From: Thermoanaerobaculia bacterium
GTDB taxonomy: Bacteria > Acidobacteriota > Thermoanaerobaculia > Multivoradales > JAHEKO01
DNA length: 64,000 nucleotides
Assembly (NCBI GenBank): GCA_947259925.1
Contig: CAMYOG010000037.1
Span: forward strand, 43,160-107,159
Direction: 5' to 3'
This document shows positions 27,075-38,477 of the stretch, one piece after another. Within the stretch, counting starts at the first letter, position 1. The number at the start of each line of letters is the position of its first letter. Position numbers and translations under genes: made by a program. Below the pieces are notes generated by a model. The model had not been told where the DNA came from and did no database searches. It saw only the letters and a program-made list of their open reading frames with translations.

Positions 27075-28766
27075 CTACGCGCCACCGTCGGGCACCGGGA
27101 CGCATTCGATGTTGCGGACCCTCCCGACACCCAGGCGGATCGTTGAAACCTCTCCCTCCGCGCTCCAGTCGACCTGCACCGTCAGGCCGTCGAGCTCGAA
27201 GGTGTCGACGGTGGTCGGCGTGAGCGGCTGCTCGGGCTGGTTCTTGTGCGGATTCTGGTGGGTGAGTCGGACGCCTGTCCCTTCCGGCGTGAGCCGGATC
27301 GTGCTCATCAGCTCGTCGCAGCGGTAGGCACCGGCCAACCGGGCGACGCTCTCGGCCGCCGGCTCGACCAGCTCGACCCGCTCGTAGAGCTCGCCCTCCG
27401 GATCGTCGCCAAAGAAGAAGGTGGCCCCGGTGTCGGTGAACACGACCTCGAACGAGCTCCTGCGGGTCTCGCCGCCGAAGCGAGTCGCGCCCAGCGGTCG
27501 GACCTCGTAACGCGAGCGGCTCGAGAAGACCACCGCCAGACCCTCGCCTTCACGCTCGACCCGGACCACGCCGAGCCGGCCCTCGGGCCGGTAGCCGCCG
27601 ACGAACGAGTCGAGCTCTGCAGCCGACAGCGCGACGGCCGCCGGCTCGTCCGCCGCCTGGGTCGCCGCCGCCTCCTCCTCGGCGAGATGCTCGGCGAGAT
27701 AGAGATCCGCGACCTTCTGGGCCAGTCGCGAGGGACTGGCGTCTCCCCGGTTACACAGGCAGATCACCGACAGACGCTGATCGGGAAAACGGATCAGCTG
27801 CGCGCGGTAGCCGACGAACGCCCCACCGTGCGAGACCTTGCGCAGCCCACGGTAGTCGGTGACCACCAGCCCCGAGGCGTAGTCGATCTCCTCGCCGTCG
27901 GTGAGCACCCCCCGCTCGTGCATCCGCTCGAGCGTCGACGCGCTCCCCGCCTTCGGCTGGTAGAAGTTGGCGTCCCAGCGCGCCAGGTCCTCGACGCTGG
28001 TGAAGACGCCGCCGTCACCGATCATCTCGAGCGTGGTCAGATCGATTTCGAAGCCACCGTCGTCGGTCGGCGAGTAGCCGATCGCGCGCTGGGGCACGAT
28101 CTCGCGATGATCGTCGTGGAAGTGGGTCTGGCGCATCTCGAGCGGGCGGAAGATCCGCTCGCCCGCGAACTTCCGGAGCGTCTTGCCGGTCACCCGCAAG
28201 ACGATCTGGCCGAGCAGGAAGTAGCCGGAGTTGCTGTAGAGGTGCTCGGCCCCGGGAGTGAAGTTGAGCTCCCTCTGGCGCGTCAGTAGATCGAGCACCT
28301 CGGCGTCGGTGTAGTAGTCCTCATCACGGACTCCCGACAGATAGCCGAGCGCCAGGTAGTCGCGGTAACCGCTGGTGTGATTCAGGAGGTGCCGGACGGT
28401 GACCGATCGATCGTACTCGGGCAGCTCGGGCAGATAGGTCCGGACATCGGCGTCGAGATCGACGTCGCCCTGATCGACCAGCAGCTGGATCGCGAACGCG
28501 GTGAACTGTTTCGAGGTCGAGGCGATCCGGAAGACGCTGCGCGGGCCGAGCGGCACGCCGTGGTCGAGGCTCGCCATGCCGTAGCCGCGGGTGTAGACCA
28601 GCTCGCCGTCCCCAATCACTCCGAGCGTGCAGCCCGGGACCCGAGTCGAGTCGTACTCGGCGAAGACGGCGTCCACCTGCTCGGTCAGCTCGCTCGCCCG
28701 CAGGGCGCTAGCAGGCATCAGGCAGACGAGCAGGCAAACCAGATACAGACTCCTGAGCGGGCTCAT
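27075..28766 (-). CDS. Secreted serine hydrolase, class C beta-lactamase family
   Basis: 563 aa. Signal peptide (LRSLYLVCLLVCLMPASALRA). Active site: Ser83-Thr-Ser-Lys86 in FRIASTSKQFTAF, Tyr177-Ser-Asn179 (YSNSGYFLLG), and His313-Gly-Gly315, the KTG-equivalent of esterase/peptidase members. After the catalytic domain (to about 360) there are about 200 residues of beta-rich lipocalin-like sequence (DSFVGGYRPEGRLGVVRVE, RLAGAYRCDELMSTIRLTPE), as in DUF3471-type serine hydrolases. GAGGAG precedes the ATG. Probable D-aminopeptidase or esterase; not a confident antibiotic-resistance gene. Confidence 0.92.
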   Translation of the reverse strand: MSPLRSLYLVCLLVCLMPASALRASELTEQVDAVFAEYDSTRVPGCTLGVIGDGELVYTRGYGMASLDHGVPLGPRSVFRIASTSKQFTAFAIQLLVDQGDVDLDADVRTYLPELPEYDRSVTVRHLLNHTSGYRDYLALGYLSGVRDEDYYTDAEVLDLLTRQRELNFTPGAEHLYSNSGYFLLGQIVLRVTGKTLRKFAGERIFRPLEMRQTHFHDDHREIVPQRAIGYSPTDDGGFEIDLTTLEMIGDGGVFTSVEDLARWDANFYQPKAGSASTLERMHERGVLTDGEEIDYASGLVVTDYRGLRKVSHGGAFVGYRAQLIRFPDQRLSVICLCNRGDASPSRLAQKVADLYLAEHLAEEEAAATQAADEPAAVALSAAELDSFVGGYRPEGRLGVVRVEREGEGLAVVFSSRSRYEVRPLGATRFGGETRRSSFEVVFTDTGATFFFGDDPEGELYERVELVEPAAESVARLAGAYRCDELMSTIRLTPEGTGVRLTHQNPHKNQPEQPLTPTTVDTFELDGLTVQVDWSAEGEVSTIRLGVGRVRNIECVPVPDGGA

Positions 28767-28820
28767 CTGCGACTCCTCTCTGGGGACACGATCGTCGGCC
28801 GATCCTACCGTCGGGACCGG

Positions 28821-30338
28821 CTAGAGCTCCATCAAGCGGGCGACGTCGCGATCGAGCGTCGGCCGCGGCGCCAGCCAGCTCCAGACCAGAAGCACCGTGA
28901 ACGAGGCCGCGATCGCGACCACGCCGGCCAGCGCGCCGCCGCCGATCGCCGCCCGCGGCAGTCCGGGGATCGAGCCGCTACGGGTCAGCAGCTCGAGGCC
29001 CAGGTTGACTACCAGACCGGTCACGATCGACGCGCCGGCCGCTCCCGCCGTCACCCGTTTCCAGTTGAGGCCGACCGCTACCGCCGGCGCCAGGGCCGCG
29101 GCAAAGGTCGCGAAGGCGAACGTCCCGAGGAGGGCGATCAGGTCGCCGTAGGCCAGGGCGAAGAGGGCGGCGGCGACCGCCACCGCGATCACCGCCACTC
29201 GTCCCCACGCGAGCTGCCGAGGCCGCCGCCATCCGAAGGCGTCGGGGAGATCGCGCACCAGCGCCGCCGAGCCGATGTTCACGAACGAGTCGGCGGTCGA
29301 CATGATCGCCGCCAGGACTCCCGCGAACACCAACCCGGCCAGCGGCTCGGGCGTGAACCCGAGCAGGAACGACGGAGTCGCCGCGTCCGGATGCGCCAGC
29401 GGCTCGAGACCGCCCGAGGCGACCAGGGCGGGCACCGCCAGGCCGAGTCCGATCCAGAGCAGCACGCAGAGGGTCTGCCCGCCGCCGAGGACGGCCGGCA
29501 TCCACTTGAGATTGTCGACCCGGTCGAGCATGAAGAACTTGTGCAGCATGTGCGGCTGCCCGAGCGTCCCGACGCCGAACAGGAAGAAGAACCCGACCGC
29601 CGTCAGGATCGGTAGGCTGCCGAGCGGATCGAGGAACTCCGGACCGAACTCGGCGGATCGCGCGATCGTGCAGGCGATCGACTCGACCCCGCCACCCGAC
29701 CGCAGGGCGTAGTAGAAGACGCCAACGGCGGCCACCACCATCAGCACACCCTGGAGCAGGTCGGTATAGACCCCGGCCACCATGCCGCCGGCGACCGCGT
29801 AGACGACGATCACCCCGACGCCGACCGCCATCCCCACCGCGAGACTGGCCTCTCCGAACAGCTCGCGCGTGCCGAAGACCGCCTCGATCACCACCGCCAG
29901 CGCCTGGAGCTGTGCCCCCAGATAGGCGACGGTTCCGACCAGCACGGCGATCGCGGCCAGACCGGAGACCGCGCGGCTCCGGTAGCGGCTCGAGAGCGCC
30001 TCGGGGATGGTGTAGACCGGCCGCACCTCGGCGAGGAGTCGCAACCGCTTGGCGACGGTCCAGCAGAGGAGTCCGGAGGTGAAGCCGATCGGGACGCAGA
30101 TGAAGAGCGCTCCGACGCCCATCCGGTAGACCAGCCCCGGGCCGCCGATGAAGACGAAGCCGCTGAAGGCGGCCGACATCGTCGCCAGACCGGTGATCCA
30201 GAGCCCGATCGACTGGCCGGCGATGAAGAAGTCCTTGGCGCTCCGGGTCCGTCGGAGCGACCAGACGCCGATCGCCAGCACCAGCGCCAGATAGCCGACC
30301 GCGGTCCAGACGATCACCGGCTGGTCGAGGGTCGGCAT
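28821..30338 (-). CDS. Sodium:solute symporter (SSS family)
   Basis: 505 aa with 13 or so hydrophobic helices. N-terminal SLRRTRSAKDFFIAGQSIG followed by GLATMSAAFSGFVFIGGPGL is the SSS signature, with Na+-site residues expected in TM1 and TM8 (AAIMSTADSFVNIGSAALVRD). Such carriers import solutes such as acetate, proline, pantothenate or sugars; substrate not determinable. CAGGAG overlaps the end of the upstream small membrane gene, which stops 3 nt before this start, so the pair is translationally coupled. Confidence 0.93.
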   Translation of the reverse strand: MPTLDQPVIVWTAVGYLALVLAIGVWSLRRTRSAKDFFIAGQSIGLWITGLATMSAAFSGFVFIGGPGLVYRMGVGALFICVPIGFTSGLLCWTVAKRLRLLAEVRPVYTIPEALSSRYRSRAVSGLAAIAVLVGTVAYLGAQLQALAVVIEAVFGTRELFGEASLAVGMAVGVGVIVVYAVAGGMVAGVYTDLLQGVLMVVAAVGVFYYALRSGGGVESIACTIARSAEFGPEFLDPLGSLPILTAVGFFFLFGVGTLGQPHMLHKFFMLDRVDNLKWMPAVLGGGQTLCVLLWIGLGLAVPALVASGGLEPLAHPDAATPSFLLGFTPEPLAGLVFAGVLAAIMSTADSFVNIGSAALVRDLPDAFGWRRPRQLAWGRVAVIAVAVAAALFALAYGDLIALLGTFAFATFAAALAPAVAVGLNWKRVTAGAAGASIVTGLVVNLGLELLTRSGSIPGLPRAAIGGGALAGVVAIAASFTVLLVWSWLAPRPTLDRDVARLMEL

Positions 30339-30341
30339 CGT

Positions 30342-30770
30342 CTACTCCTGGTCCTGCCGCTCGGCCAGCTCGCGCAGCCGCTCGAGATCCTCCTCGGCGA
30401 CCCGGAAGGAATCGAAGGTGAGCGCGTAGCCGACGGCGATCACCGCCAGCGGCACCAGGATCAGACCGTAGAGCTGTACCGCGGTGGCGGCCGGCAGGCC
30501 GAGCAGCCATGGGCCCTCGGCGATCTCGCCCCCGAACGCCAGCATCCCGACCAGACACGCCTCGAGCACCACCAGGAGCGCCCCGGTCGGCCAGGCGATC
30601 GAGCCCAGCCGGCCGCGCTCGTCGCCCGCGCCGACGACGATCAGCAGCGCCGGGAAGGCGAAGGCGAGGACGGCGAACGCGATCTCGCCGATGGGGCCGC
30701 CGACCAGGCAGAAGAAGAGAATCAGCGCGGACGAGAGCGTGAGCGCCGCGAGCGCTAGCCGCCTGGCCAT
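30342..30770 (-). CDS. Small integral membrane protein, probable partner of the symporter
   Basis: 142 aa from ATG 30770 (GTG 30779 is an in-frame alternative). Four hydrophobic segments (LALAALTLSSALILFFCLVG, IAFAVLAFAFPALLIVVGAG, TGALLVVLEACLVGMLAFGG, LYGLILVPLAVIAVGYALTF) and a charged C-terminal helix EEDLERLRELAERQDQE. It precedes the symporter by 3 nt, like the small accessory membrane proteins cotranscribed with some SSS carriers. No known family could be assigned by eye. Confidence 0.7.
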   Translation of the reverse strand: MARRLALAALTLSSALILFFCLVGGPIGEIAFAVLAFAFPALLIVVGAGDERGRLGSIAWPTGALLVVLEACLVGMLAFGGEIAEGPWLLGLPAATAVQLYGLILVPLAVIAVGYALTFDSFRVAEEDLERLRELAERQDQE

Positions 30771-30913
30771 GTTAGCCACCCGCGGTCGCCGGCGCTGCCG
30801 CTGCTGCTCCGAGTCTCATATCGGCGGAACCACCGACAGTGTAGGTTCGGCGCTCGAACCGAGTCAAACCGGATCGCCGACGGCAAAGGACCCGGGGCGC
30901 CGGGCCCCTCTTA

Positions 30914-30938
30914 CCTGTTGGGCGTATCATTCAACAGG
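30914..30938. promoter_or_regulatory. Inverted repeat CCTGTTG/CAACAGG at the VWFA gene promoter
   Basis: Seven-bp perfect arms at 30914-30920 and 30932-30938 flank an 11-bp centre that contains TATCAT, a -10-like hexamer at 30925-30930. The ATG at 30949 is 10 bp downstream. The position is that of a repressor operator over a promoter core. Confidence 0.5.
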
Positions 30939-30948
30939 GACCCTGCAG

Positions 30949-32664
30949 ATGACTCGAACCGCCGCAATCCTTAGTGCTCTCTGTCTAGCCGCCTCCGGGG
31001 CTACGGCCCAAGAGGATCCGATCTTCGCCGGCTTCGTCTCGGTCGATCTGGTACTGGTCGACGTCGTGGTCGAGGATCGCTCGGGCGATCCGGTGCTCGA
31101 TCTCGAGCGGGAAGACTTCCGTCTCTACCAGGATGGTGTACCGGTCGAGATCAGCCAGTTCACCGCCGCTCGCCGCCCGCCCGTGGGCCGAGCCGACGCG
31201 CGCGAAGGGACCGTGCCCGCGGTGGCCACCGCGCCCCGGCGGCTGGTCCTGTTCATCGACAACATCCATCTCCGTCCCAGCTCGCGCAAACGGGTGTTCG
31301 ACAAGCTCACCCGCGTCCTCGATACGCATCTGTCGCCGCAGGAGGAAGTGATGCTGGTCACCTACGGCGGCACAACCCAGATCGCGCTGGAGATGACCAA
31401 CAACCGGCGAGCGCTCAGAAACGCGCTGCGCGAGCAATCGCAGGCCGGAGCCGTCAGCCTGCTCGCCGTCAACGACGACCAGCGGGTCCTCGACCTGATG
31501 CAGCAGATGCGGTTCCTGCAGAGCAACGGCGCCCCCGGCGGCATGAGCACCGCTTGTCTCGATGTCGATCACCTGGCCCACGCGCATGCCCAGCAGGTCT
31601 ACAGCCGGGTGCTCGGCAGCATCTCGGAGCTCAACCGGTTCGTCACTTCGCTCGCCGGATACGAAGGCCCCAAAGCGCTTCTGCACGTGAGTGACGGCAT
31701 CCCCCTGGTGGCGGGCAACGAGGCCTATCGCTACGCCAGCGAGCTGTGCGACGGCACCGGAATGAACAAGGGGATCCCCAACGCCACCGATACGACCCAG
31801 AACAACACGCTCAAGAATCGCTACTGGGATCCGACCAAGACCGCCAACACCCTGCGCGAGTTCGACACCACGGACGAATGGACGCGGCTCGCCGGTCACG
31901 CCAACACCTACCAGGTCAGCTTCTACACCTTCCAGGCGCGCCAGCCGACCGGCAGAGCGTCGAGCATCACCGACACCCGGACGTCGTTCGACGTCGAGAC
32001 CGAGAGCATGCGCAACCGGCAGGACGCCCTGTTCATGCTCGCCGACGAGACCGGCGGCGTCGCGATGCTCGACTCCCTGGACGTCGAGCCGGCCCTGGTG
32101 CGCATGCGCGAGGACTCCCGACTCAGCTATCAGCTCGCCTTCGAGCCGCCGACGCCCGGAGACGGACGCCGCCACGAGATCCGCGTCGAGGTCGCACGGC
32201 CCGGACTCGAGGTGCGGCACCGGAAGAGCTATCTGAGCAAGCCGCCCGAGGAGCGGGTCGAAGACCGGGTGATCTCCGCGCTGATGCACGGCCTCTCGGA
32301 CAACCCGCTCCGGGTGCGGCTGGAGATCGGCGCGCAGGAACAGCTCGAGCAGGACCAGAGCCGAGTGCGCGTCAACGTCCACGTGCCGCTCGACGAGATC
32401 GTCCTGCTGCCGGAGGACGAGATGCAACGCGGGCTGTTCACCGTCTACGTCGCGGTCCGCAACGGCTTCGATCAGATCTCGCCGGTCGGCCACCGGATGG
32501 TGCCGGTGCGGGTCCCGGAGAGCCGCACGGCGGACGAGTTCGTCTACTCCGTCGAGGTCCCGGTCCGGGGCGAGCGGGGCGCGATCGCGGTCGCGGTCCA
32601 GGACAATCTGGGCGCCGAGATCTCCTACCTCGAGCAGGAGCTACGGCTGCCCAGCACGTCCTGA
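30949..32664 (+). CDS. Secreted VWFA-related domain protein (acidobacterial type)
   Basis: 571 aa. Signal peptide MTRTAAILSALCLAASGATAQ. The segment FVSVDLVLVDVVVEDRSGDP...LDLEREDFRLYQDG is the opening of the 'VWFA-related Acidobacterial domain' family, followed by a von Willebrand A-like core in which the metal-site motif is degenerate (VLFIDNIHLRPSSRKRVFDK rather than DxSxS). A long insertion spans about residues 200-330. The C-terminal beta-rich part (YQLAFEPPTPGDGRRHEIRV, VRHRKSYLSKP) is also usual for the family. Function unknown; probably surface or periplasmic binding. Its last 24 nt overlap the convergent NTF2-like gene. Confidence 0.9.
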   Translation: MTRTAAILSALCLAASGATAQEDPIFAGFVSVDLVLVDVVVEDRSGDPVLDLEREDFRLYQDGVPVEISQFTAARRPPVGRADAREGTVPAVATAPRRLVLFIDNIHLRPSSRKRVFDKLTRVLDTHLSPQEEVMLVTYGGTTQIALEMTNNRRALRNALREQSQAGAVSLLAVNDDQRVLDLMQQMRFLQSNGAPGGMSTACLDVDHLAHAHAQQVYSRVLGSISELNRFVTSLAGYEGPKALLHVSDGIPLVAGNEAYRYASELCDGTGMNKGIPNATDTTQNNTLKNRYWDPTKTANTLREFDTTDEWTRLAGHANTYQVSFYTFQARQPTGRASSITDTRTSFDVETESMRNRQDALFMLADETGGVAMLDSLDVEPALVRMREDSRLSYQLAFEPPTPGDGRRHEIRVEVARPGLEVRHRKSYLSKPPEERVEDRVISALMHGLSDNPLRVRLEIGAQEQLEQDQSRVRVNVHVPLDEIVLLPEDEMQRGLFTVYVAVRNGFDQISPVGHRMVPVRVPESRTADEFVYSVEVPVRGERGAIAVAVQDNLGAEISYLEQELRLPSTS

Positions 32665-33162
32665 CGCCCCCTGGCTGCGACCGGAGACGAACCTTTCAAG
32701 GCCGAGGGCGGCCTCACGCGCCACCTTGCTCTTCAAGAGACCCGACCAGCCGAGCAGCAGACCGGGGAGACCGAGCGCCTGTCGAGACCACTTCCAGAAG
32801 TCGAAGCTGTCGACGTGGCGAACGATCAAGCCCTCTCGGAACTCGAAGCGCGCGTCGATCGAGTTGCGCACCTGCCGGCCGGTGGTCGAGAAGGTGTAGC
32901 TGGCGTCCCAGTGGGCTCGACCGCCGGCATCGTCGGCCTCGACGTTTCGATACTCGATCACCAGGTCTTCGCCCCGCGCGCAGAGCATGCGCCACATCGC
33001 CCCCGCGTCGGCCCCGTGCAGATCGAAGACCTCGTCGGTGAAGTGCACCGCCGGGTGATAGCAGGCGACCATCGAGTCGGCGTCGCGCTCGGCGAAGGCC
33101 TGGTAGAACCTCTCGATCAGCTCCCGGTGGGGATGCACGACCGCAAGCCTAGCGCAGGGCAT
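32641..33162 (-). CDS. SnoaL/NTF2-like domain protein
   Basis: 173 aa from ATG 33162. HRELIERFYQAFAERDADSM...CYHPAVHFTDEVFDLHG is the standard SnoaL-like helix-strand opening, followed by paired beta strands (RAHWDASYTFSTTGRQVRNS, IDARFEFREGLIVRHVDSFD). A basic helical tail (about residues 130-173) is extra. Such cone-shaped folds bind small molecules or act as isomerases/dehydratases; no active-site residue can be assigned. The gene overlaps the 3' end of the VWFA gene convergently by 24 nt. Confidence 0.85.
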   Translation of the reverse strand: MPCARLAVVHPHRELIERFYQAFAERDADSMVACYHPAVHFTDEVFDLHGADAGAMWRMLCARGEDLVIEYRNVEADDAGGRAHWDASYTFSTTGRQVRNSIDARFEFREGLIVRHVDSFDFWKWSRQALGLPGLLLGWSGLLKSKVAREAALGLERFVSGRSQGASGRAGQP

Positions 33163-33175
33163 GCCACTCGGCGGC

Positions 33176-33184
33176 TGGTACAAT
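33176..33184 (+). promoter_or_regulatory. Extended -10 promoter element
   Basis: TGGTACAAT is an extended -10 (TGn + TACAAT) 66 bp upstream of the secreted protein gene at 33251. The expected -35 region overlaps the start of the divergent NTF2-like gene and is a poor match, which extended -10 promoters tolerate. Confidence 0.5.
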
Positions 33185-33250
33185 ATGTGCACTTCGAGCA
33201 TGGACAGCGGCCCGCCGGGTCGCCCGAGAGAATCCAAGGAGAAAGAGACG

Positions 33251-33847
33251 ATGAAGCGGTCCGTTATTCTTTGTGTTGTGCTTTCGTTGGCCGTGGCGCC
33301 ACTCCCATCCGCCGAAGCCGCGGATCTCGACTACCTGACGGCCCTCGAGGGAACCGAGGTCCTGACCAAGATCTCCCTGGCGGGTGGCCGCATCCACGAA
33401 GCGACCGTCGAGAAGCTCGACAACGGCATGGTGAAGATGTCGATCCCGATGGGCGAGCGTGCCCGGCGCGACTTCGCAGCGCGCCGTGCCGGTGCCAGAG
33501 CCATCAAGGACCTGCAGACCCTGGGTTGCTGGGCGACGCTCCTCGAGGAGGACTTCCGCGGGCAGATCGTCAGCTCCGACATGGCGCCCCTGATCGGCGT
33601 CCCCTATCTCTTCTACTTCGTGGTCGCGAACTTCGGGGACGATGCTGTCAAGAAGGCGAAGTTCATACTGAAGGGTTCCGAGGGATTCAAGGCGAACGAA
33701 AACGTCGAGATCGACGGCGGCGAGTTCAACCTCTTCTTCGTGGAGCACACGGTCGAGGAGTTCGGCCCCCGGAAGCTGCAGATCAAGGTGACCGGCGCCG
33801 GCGGCGGCAAGCTGGCCCAGAACCCGTGCTTCGACTGCGCCGAGTAG
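33251..33847 (+). CDS. Small secreted protein of unknown function
   Basis: 198 aa. Signal peptide MKRSVILCVVLSLAVAPLPS (cleavage near AEA). The mature part starts as an SH3-like strand pair (LTALEGTEVLTKISLAGGRI, HEATVEKLDNGMVKMSIPMG), then an Arg-rich helix, and a beta-sandwich-like C-terminus (YFVVANFGDDAVKKAKFILK, GGEFNLFFVEHTVEEFGPRK). A CxxC pair (CFDC) stands five residues from the end. AAGGAG lies 8 nt before ATG 33251. No family recognised; periplasmic or extracellular. Confidence 0.7.
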   Translation: MKRSVILCVVLSLAVAPLPSAEAADLDYLTALEGTEVLTKISLAGGRIHEATVEKLDNGMVKMSIPMGERARRDFAARRAGARAIKDLQTLGCWATLLEEDFRGQIVSSDMAPLIGVPYLFYFVVANFGDDAVKKAKFILKGSEGFKANENVEIDGGEFNLFFVEHTVEEFGPRKLQIKVTGAGGGKLAQNPCFDCAE

Positions 33848-33872
33848 CCGGGAGCTCGCTCCGTAGGGCGTC

Positions 33873-36353
33873 CTAGGTTCCGGATCGCAGGCGCTCGTCC
33901 AGCCGCGCGAAGATCGCGGCTGGATCGGAGGTCGTGCCGTCCCACCCCTCCCAGTAGGCGGACAGCGGCGTCGACTCGGCATGCATGCGCTGGGCGACGT
34001 CGCCCTCGGCCACCGCGCCCTCGGGCTTCCACTCCTCGCCGCGGGCCGCGACGGCGCGCTCGAGCAACTGGATGCTCGCCTCCTCCTCTCCCCGCTTCCA
34101 GGCCAGGTAGGCGCGCAGGAAGAAGCCGGAGACCGCCTTCGGATTCGTATGACACGCCTGAGCCAGGTGTTCGTCGGCCTCTCGGTCCTCGCCGAGCAGG
34201 AGCTCGATCTCGCCCAGCACCAGGAGGCTGCCGGTCTCCTCGAGATTGATCTCGAGCGAGCGCTCGACGGCGGCCTGAGCCTCTCTGAGGTCGGACTCCG
34301 AGTCGGCGTTGAGGGCCCGTAGGACGCCCCACTGCTTGTGCGCCCGGTGGCTGCTCGGGCTCAGCTCGCGTAGCTTCTGGAGCTCGGCCAGGCCCTCGTC
34401 CGTCCGCCCGAGATTGACCAGACAGTTGGCCAGGTAGTAGCGCGAGTCCTCGTGCTCGGGATTGAGCTCGAGCGCCGCCCGGAAGTGCTCGATCGCGCGC
34501 TCGAGATCGCCGTCGATCTTCATCGCGTCCATCCCCGCGCGCTGGCGATTCCAGAACTCGACCAGCCGCTGCCGCTGGTCGCGCGGGCCGACGCTGCGCG
34601 GCTCGGGGTCTCCCTCGACCAGCTCCCAGGCGGTGTTGGCCGCGACCCCGGCGTACTCTTCGGTCTCACCGGCCGGCCAGCGCACCTCGATCCGATCGAC
34701 GCTCGCCGCCTGACCGAGCCCGAAGTGCAGGTTCTGACTGCTCTGGGACAGGTAGGAGCTGCTGCCGACCGTCCGGCGGAGAGCCGCGCCACCGACGTGC
34801 ACCGTGACCTTGGCGCCGGGCGTGAAGCCGAGGGCCTCGCCCGTACCCGGCCGCCGCAACCGGAGCTCGAGCCAGTTGCCGGACTGCATGTCGTTGCGGA
34901 GCAGCTGCACGCCCTCGCCGAGATGCACCTGCAGCAGATCGAGGTCGCCGTCCAGGTCGTAGTCGGAGAGTGCCAGGCCTCGCCCGACGCGCGGCGTCGC
35001 CAGCTCGGCGTTCATCGGCGCGAGATCGTGGAAGCTCTCGCCGCGGCGGTTCCAGAAGAGCATCGCCGGCTGCCGTTTCAGCCGCTTCGGCTCGTCGTCA
35101 GTTTCGAGCGTGCTGCCGTTCGAGACCACGAGATCGAGCCAACCGTCGCCGTCGAAGTCGGCGAACTCGGTTCCCCAGCCGACCGCCTGGAGAGCGACCT
35201 GGCCGAGGCCGAGCGGCGCCGCCAGATCGGAAAAGGTCAGGCCGACGCCGCCCGCGCCCGCCATGTCGGCCAGCCGCGAGTCGTAGAGCGCGTTCTCCTG
35301 CGCGATCCAGTGGGTGATGAAGAGGTCGTCGTCGCCGTCGCGATTCCAGTCGCCGGCGGCCAGCCCCATCGCCCCCCGGTAGTCGGCGACCCACGAGGCG
35401 AGGCTCGAGTCCTCGAAGCTCTCGCGGCGATTCAGATAGAGCGCGTTGTCGGAGATGTCGTTGGCGACGTAGAGATCGAGCCAGCCGTCGTCGTCGAAGT
35501 CGTGCCAGAGCGCGCCCAGGCTCCGGCCGCCCGGATTGGAGACGCCGTAGAGGGCGGCGACCTCCGTGAACCCGCCGCGCCCGTCGTTCTGGAAGAGCAG
35601 GTTCGGCTCGGGATCGAACGAAGCCGGATTGAGCGTGTACGGGACCTCGGCGCCGTACTGCTGCGACGAGCGGCCACGCTCCCCCGCCTGGTAGCGGACG
35701 TAACCGCAGACGTAGAGATCGAGGTCGCGATCGTTGTCGAAGTCGCCCCAGGTGGCGCCCGACCACCAGCCGTCCGGCGCCTCGAGCCGGTCGTCGAGCT
35801 CGAGCGTCCCCTCCCGGTTCCGGAACAGGAGGAGCCGGCCGTATCCGGTGACCACCAGATCGAGCCAGCCGTCGCCGTCGTAGTCGCCCCAGGCGGCGCC
35901 CATCCCGAGCATGCGGGTCTCGGGGAAGCTTTCCACGCGGCGAAAGGTCCCGCGGTCGTTCTCGAACAGGGACGACGGCGCCCACTCGTCCTCGGCCAGG
36001 TCCATCGAGCCGCCGGCGCCGACCAGGAAGAGATCGTCGTCACCGTCGTTGTCGAAGTCGCCCCAGGCGGCGCCCGACCCCATGTCCTCGGGCAGCTGAG
36101 ACGTCCGGGCACCGAAGAAGGTGACGAAGCCGCCCAGGCCGAGCTCGCTGGTGACGTCGACGAAGCTGGGGGTCGGCGCGTCCTCGGGCAGGTCGAGCGA
36201 CAGCCGCTGGGTGATCTCGGGCAGCTCCTCACCCGGCCGGCGCGTCTCGGGCTCGAGGCGCCGGTAGATCCAGATACCCGCGACCAAGGCGACGACGGTC
36301 AGGCTGAGAAGCCAGATCCAGACGCGCCGCAGACGGTGAGCACGGCGTCCCAC
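33873..36353 (-). CDS. Membrane-anchored CRTAC1/ASPIC FG-GAP repeat protein with TPR tail
   Basis: 826 aa. An N-terminal membrane anchor (VWIWLLSLTVVALVAGIWIY) leads to seven FG-GAP/VCBS repeats with Ca-binding DxDxDGxxD-type loops (WGDFDNDGDDDLFLVG, WGDYDGDGWLDLVVTG, WHDFDDDGWLDLYVAN, ADFDGDGWLDLVVSNG and others): a beta-propeller. Then comes an ASPIC/UnbV domain (SSYLSQSSQNLHFGLGQA, VDRIEVRWPAGETEEY), and about 220 residues of TPR helices (HFRAALELNPEHEDSRYYLA). GTG 36353 starts 12 nt after the multihaem cytochrome gene, so the two form an operon. The extracytoplasmic propeller may be the partner or anchor of the cytochrome (inference). Confidence 0.9.
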   Translation of the reverse strand: MGRRAHRLRRVWIWLLSLTVVALVAGIWIYRRLEPETRRPGEELPEITQRLSLDLPEDAPTPSFVDVTSELGLGGFVTFFGARTSQLPEDMGSGAAWGDFDNDGDDDLFLVGAGGSMDLAEDEWAPSSLFENDRGTFRRVESFPETRMLGMGAAWGDYDGDGWLDLVVTGYGRLLLFRNREGTLELDDRLEAPDGWWSGATWGDFDNDRDLDLYVCGYVRYQAGERGRSSQQYGAEVPYTLNPASFDPEPNLLFQNDGRGGFTEVAALYGVSNPGGRSLGALWHDFDDDGWLDLYVANDISDNALYLNRRESFEDSSLASWVADYRGAMGLAAGDWNRDGDDDLFITHWIAQENALYDSRLADMAGAGGVGLTFSDLAAPLGLGQVALQAVGWGTEFADFDGDGWLDLVVSNGSTLETDDEPKRLKRQPAMLFWNRRGESFHDLAPMNAELATPRVGRGLALSDYDLDGDLDLLQVHLGEGVQLLRNDMQSGNWLELRLRRPGTGEALGFTPGAKVTVHVGGAALRRTVGSSSYLSQSSQNLHFGLGQAASVDRIEVRWPAGETEEYAGVAANTAWELVEGDPEPRSVGPRDQRQRLVEFWNRQRAGMDAMKIDGDLERAIEHFRAALELNPEHEDSRYYLANCLVNLGRTDEGLAELQKLRELSPSSHRAHKQWGVLRALNADSESDLREAQAAVERSLEINLEETGSLLVLGEIELLLGEDREADEHLAQACHTNPKAVSGFFLRAYLAWKRGEEEASIQLLERAVAARGEEWKPEGAVAEGDVAQRMHAESTPLSAYWEGWDGTTSDPAAIFARLDERLRSGT

Positions 36354-36365
36354 GATCTCGGGCGA

Positions 36366-38477
<2,112 letters not shown>

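Noticed and set aside
27075..28766. Beta-lactam resistance gene
   Set aside because: It has the class C SxxK/YxN fold, but the HGG motif in place of KTG and the lipocalin-like C-terminus point to an esterase/peptidase-type serine hydrolase.
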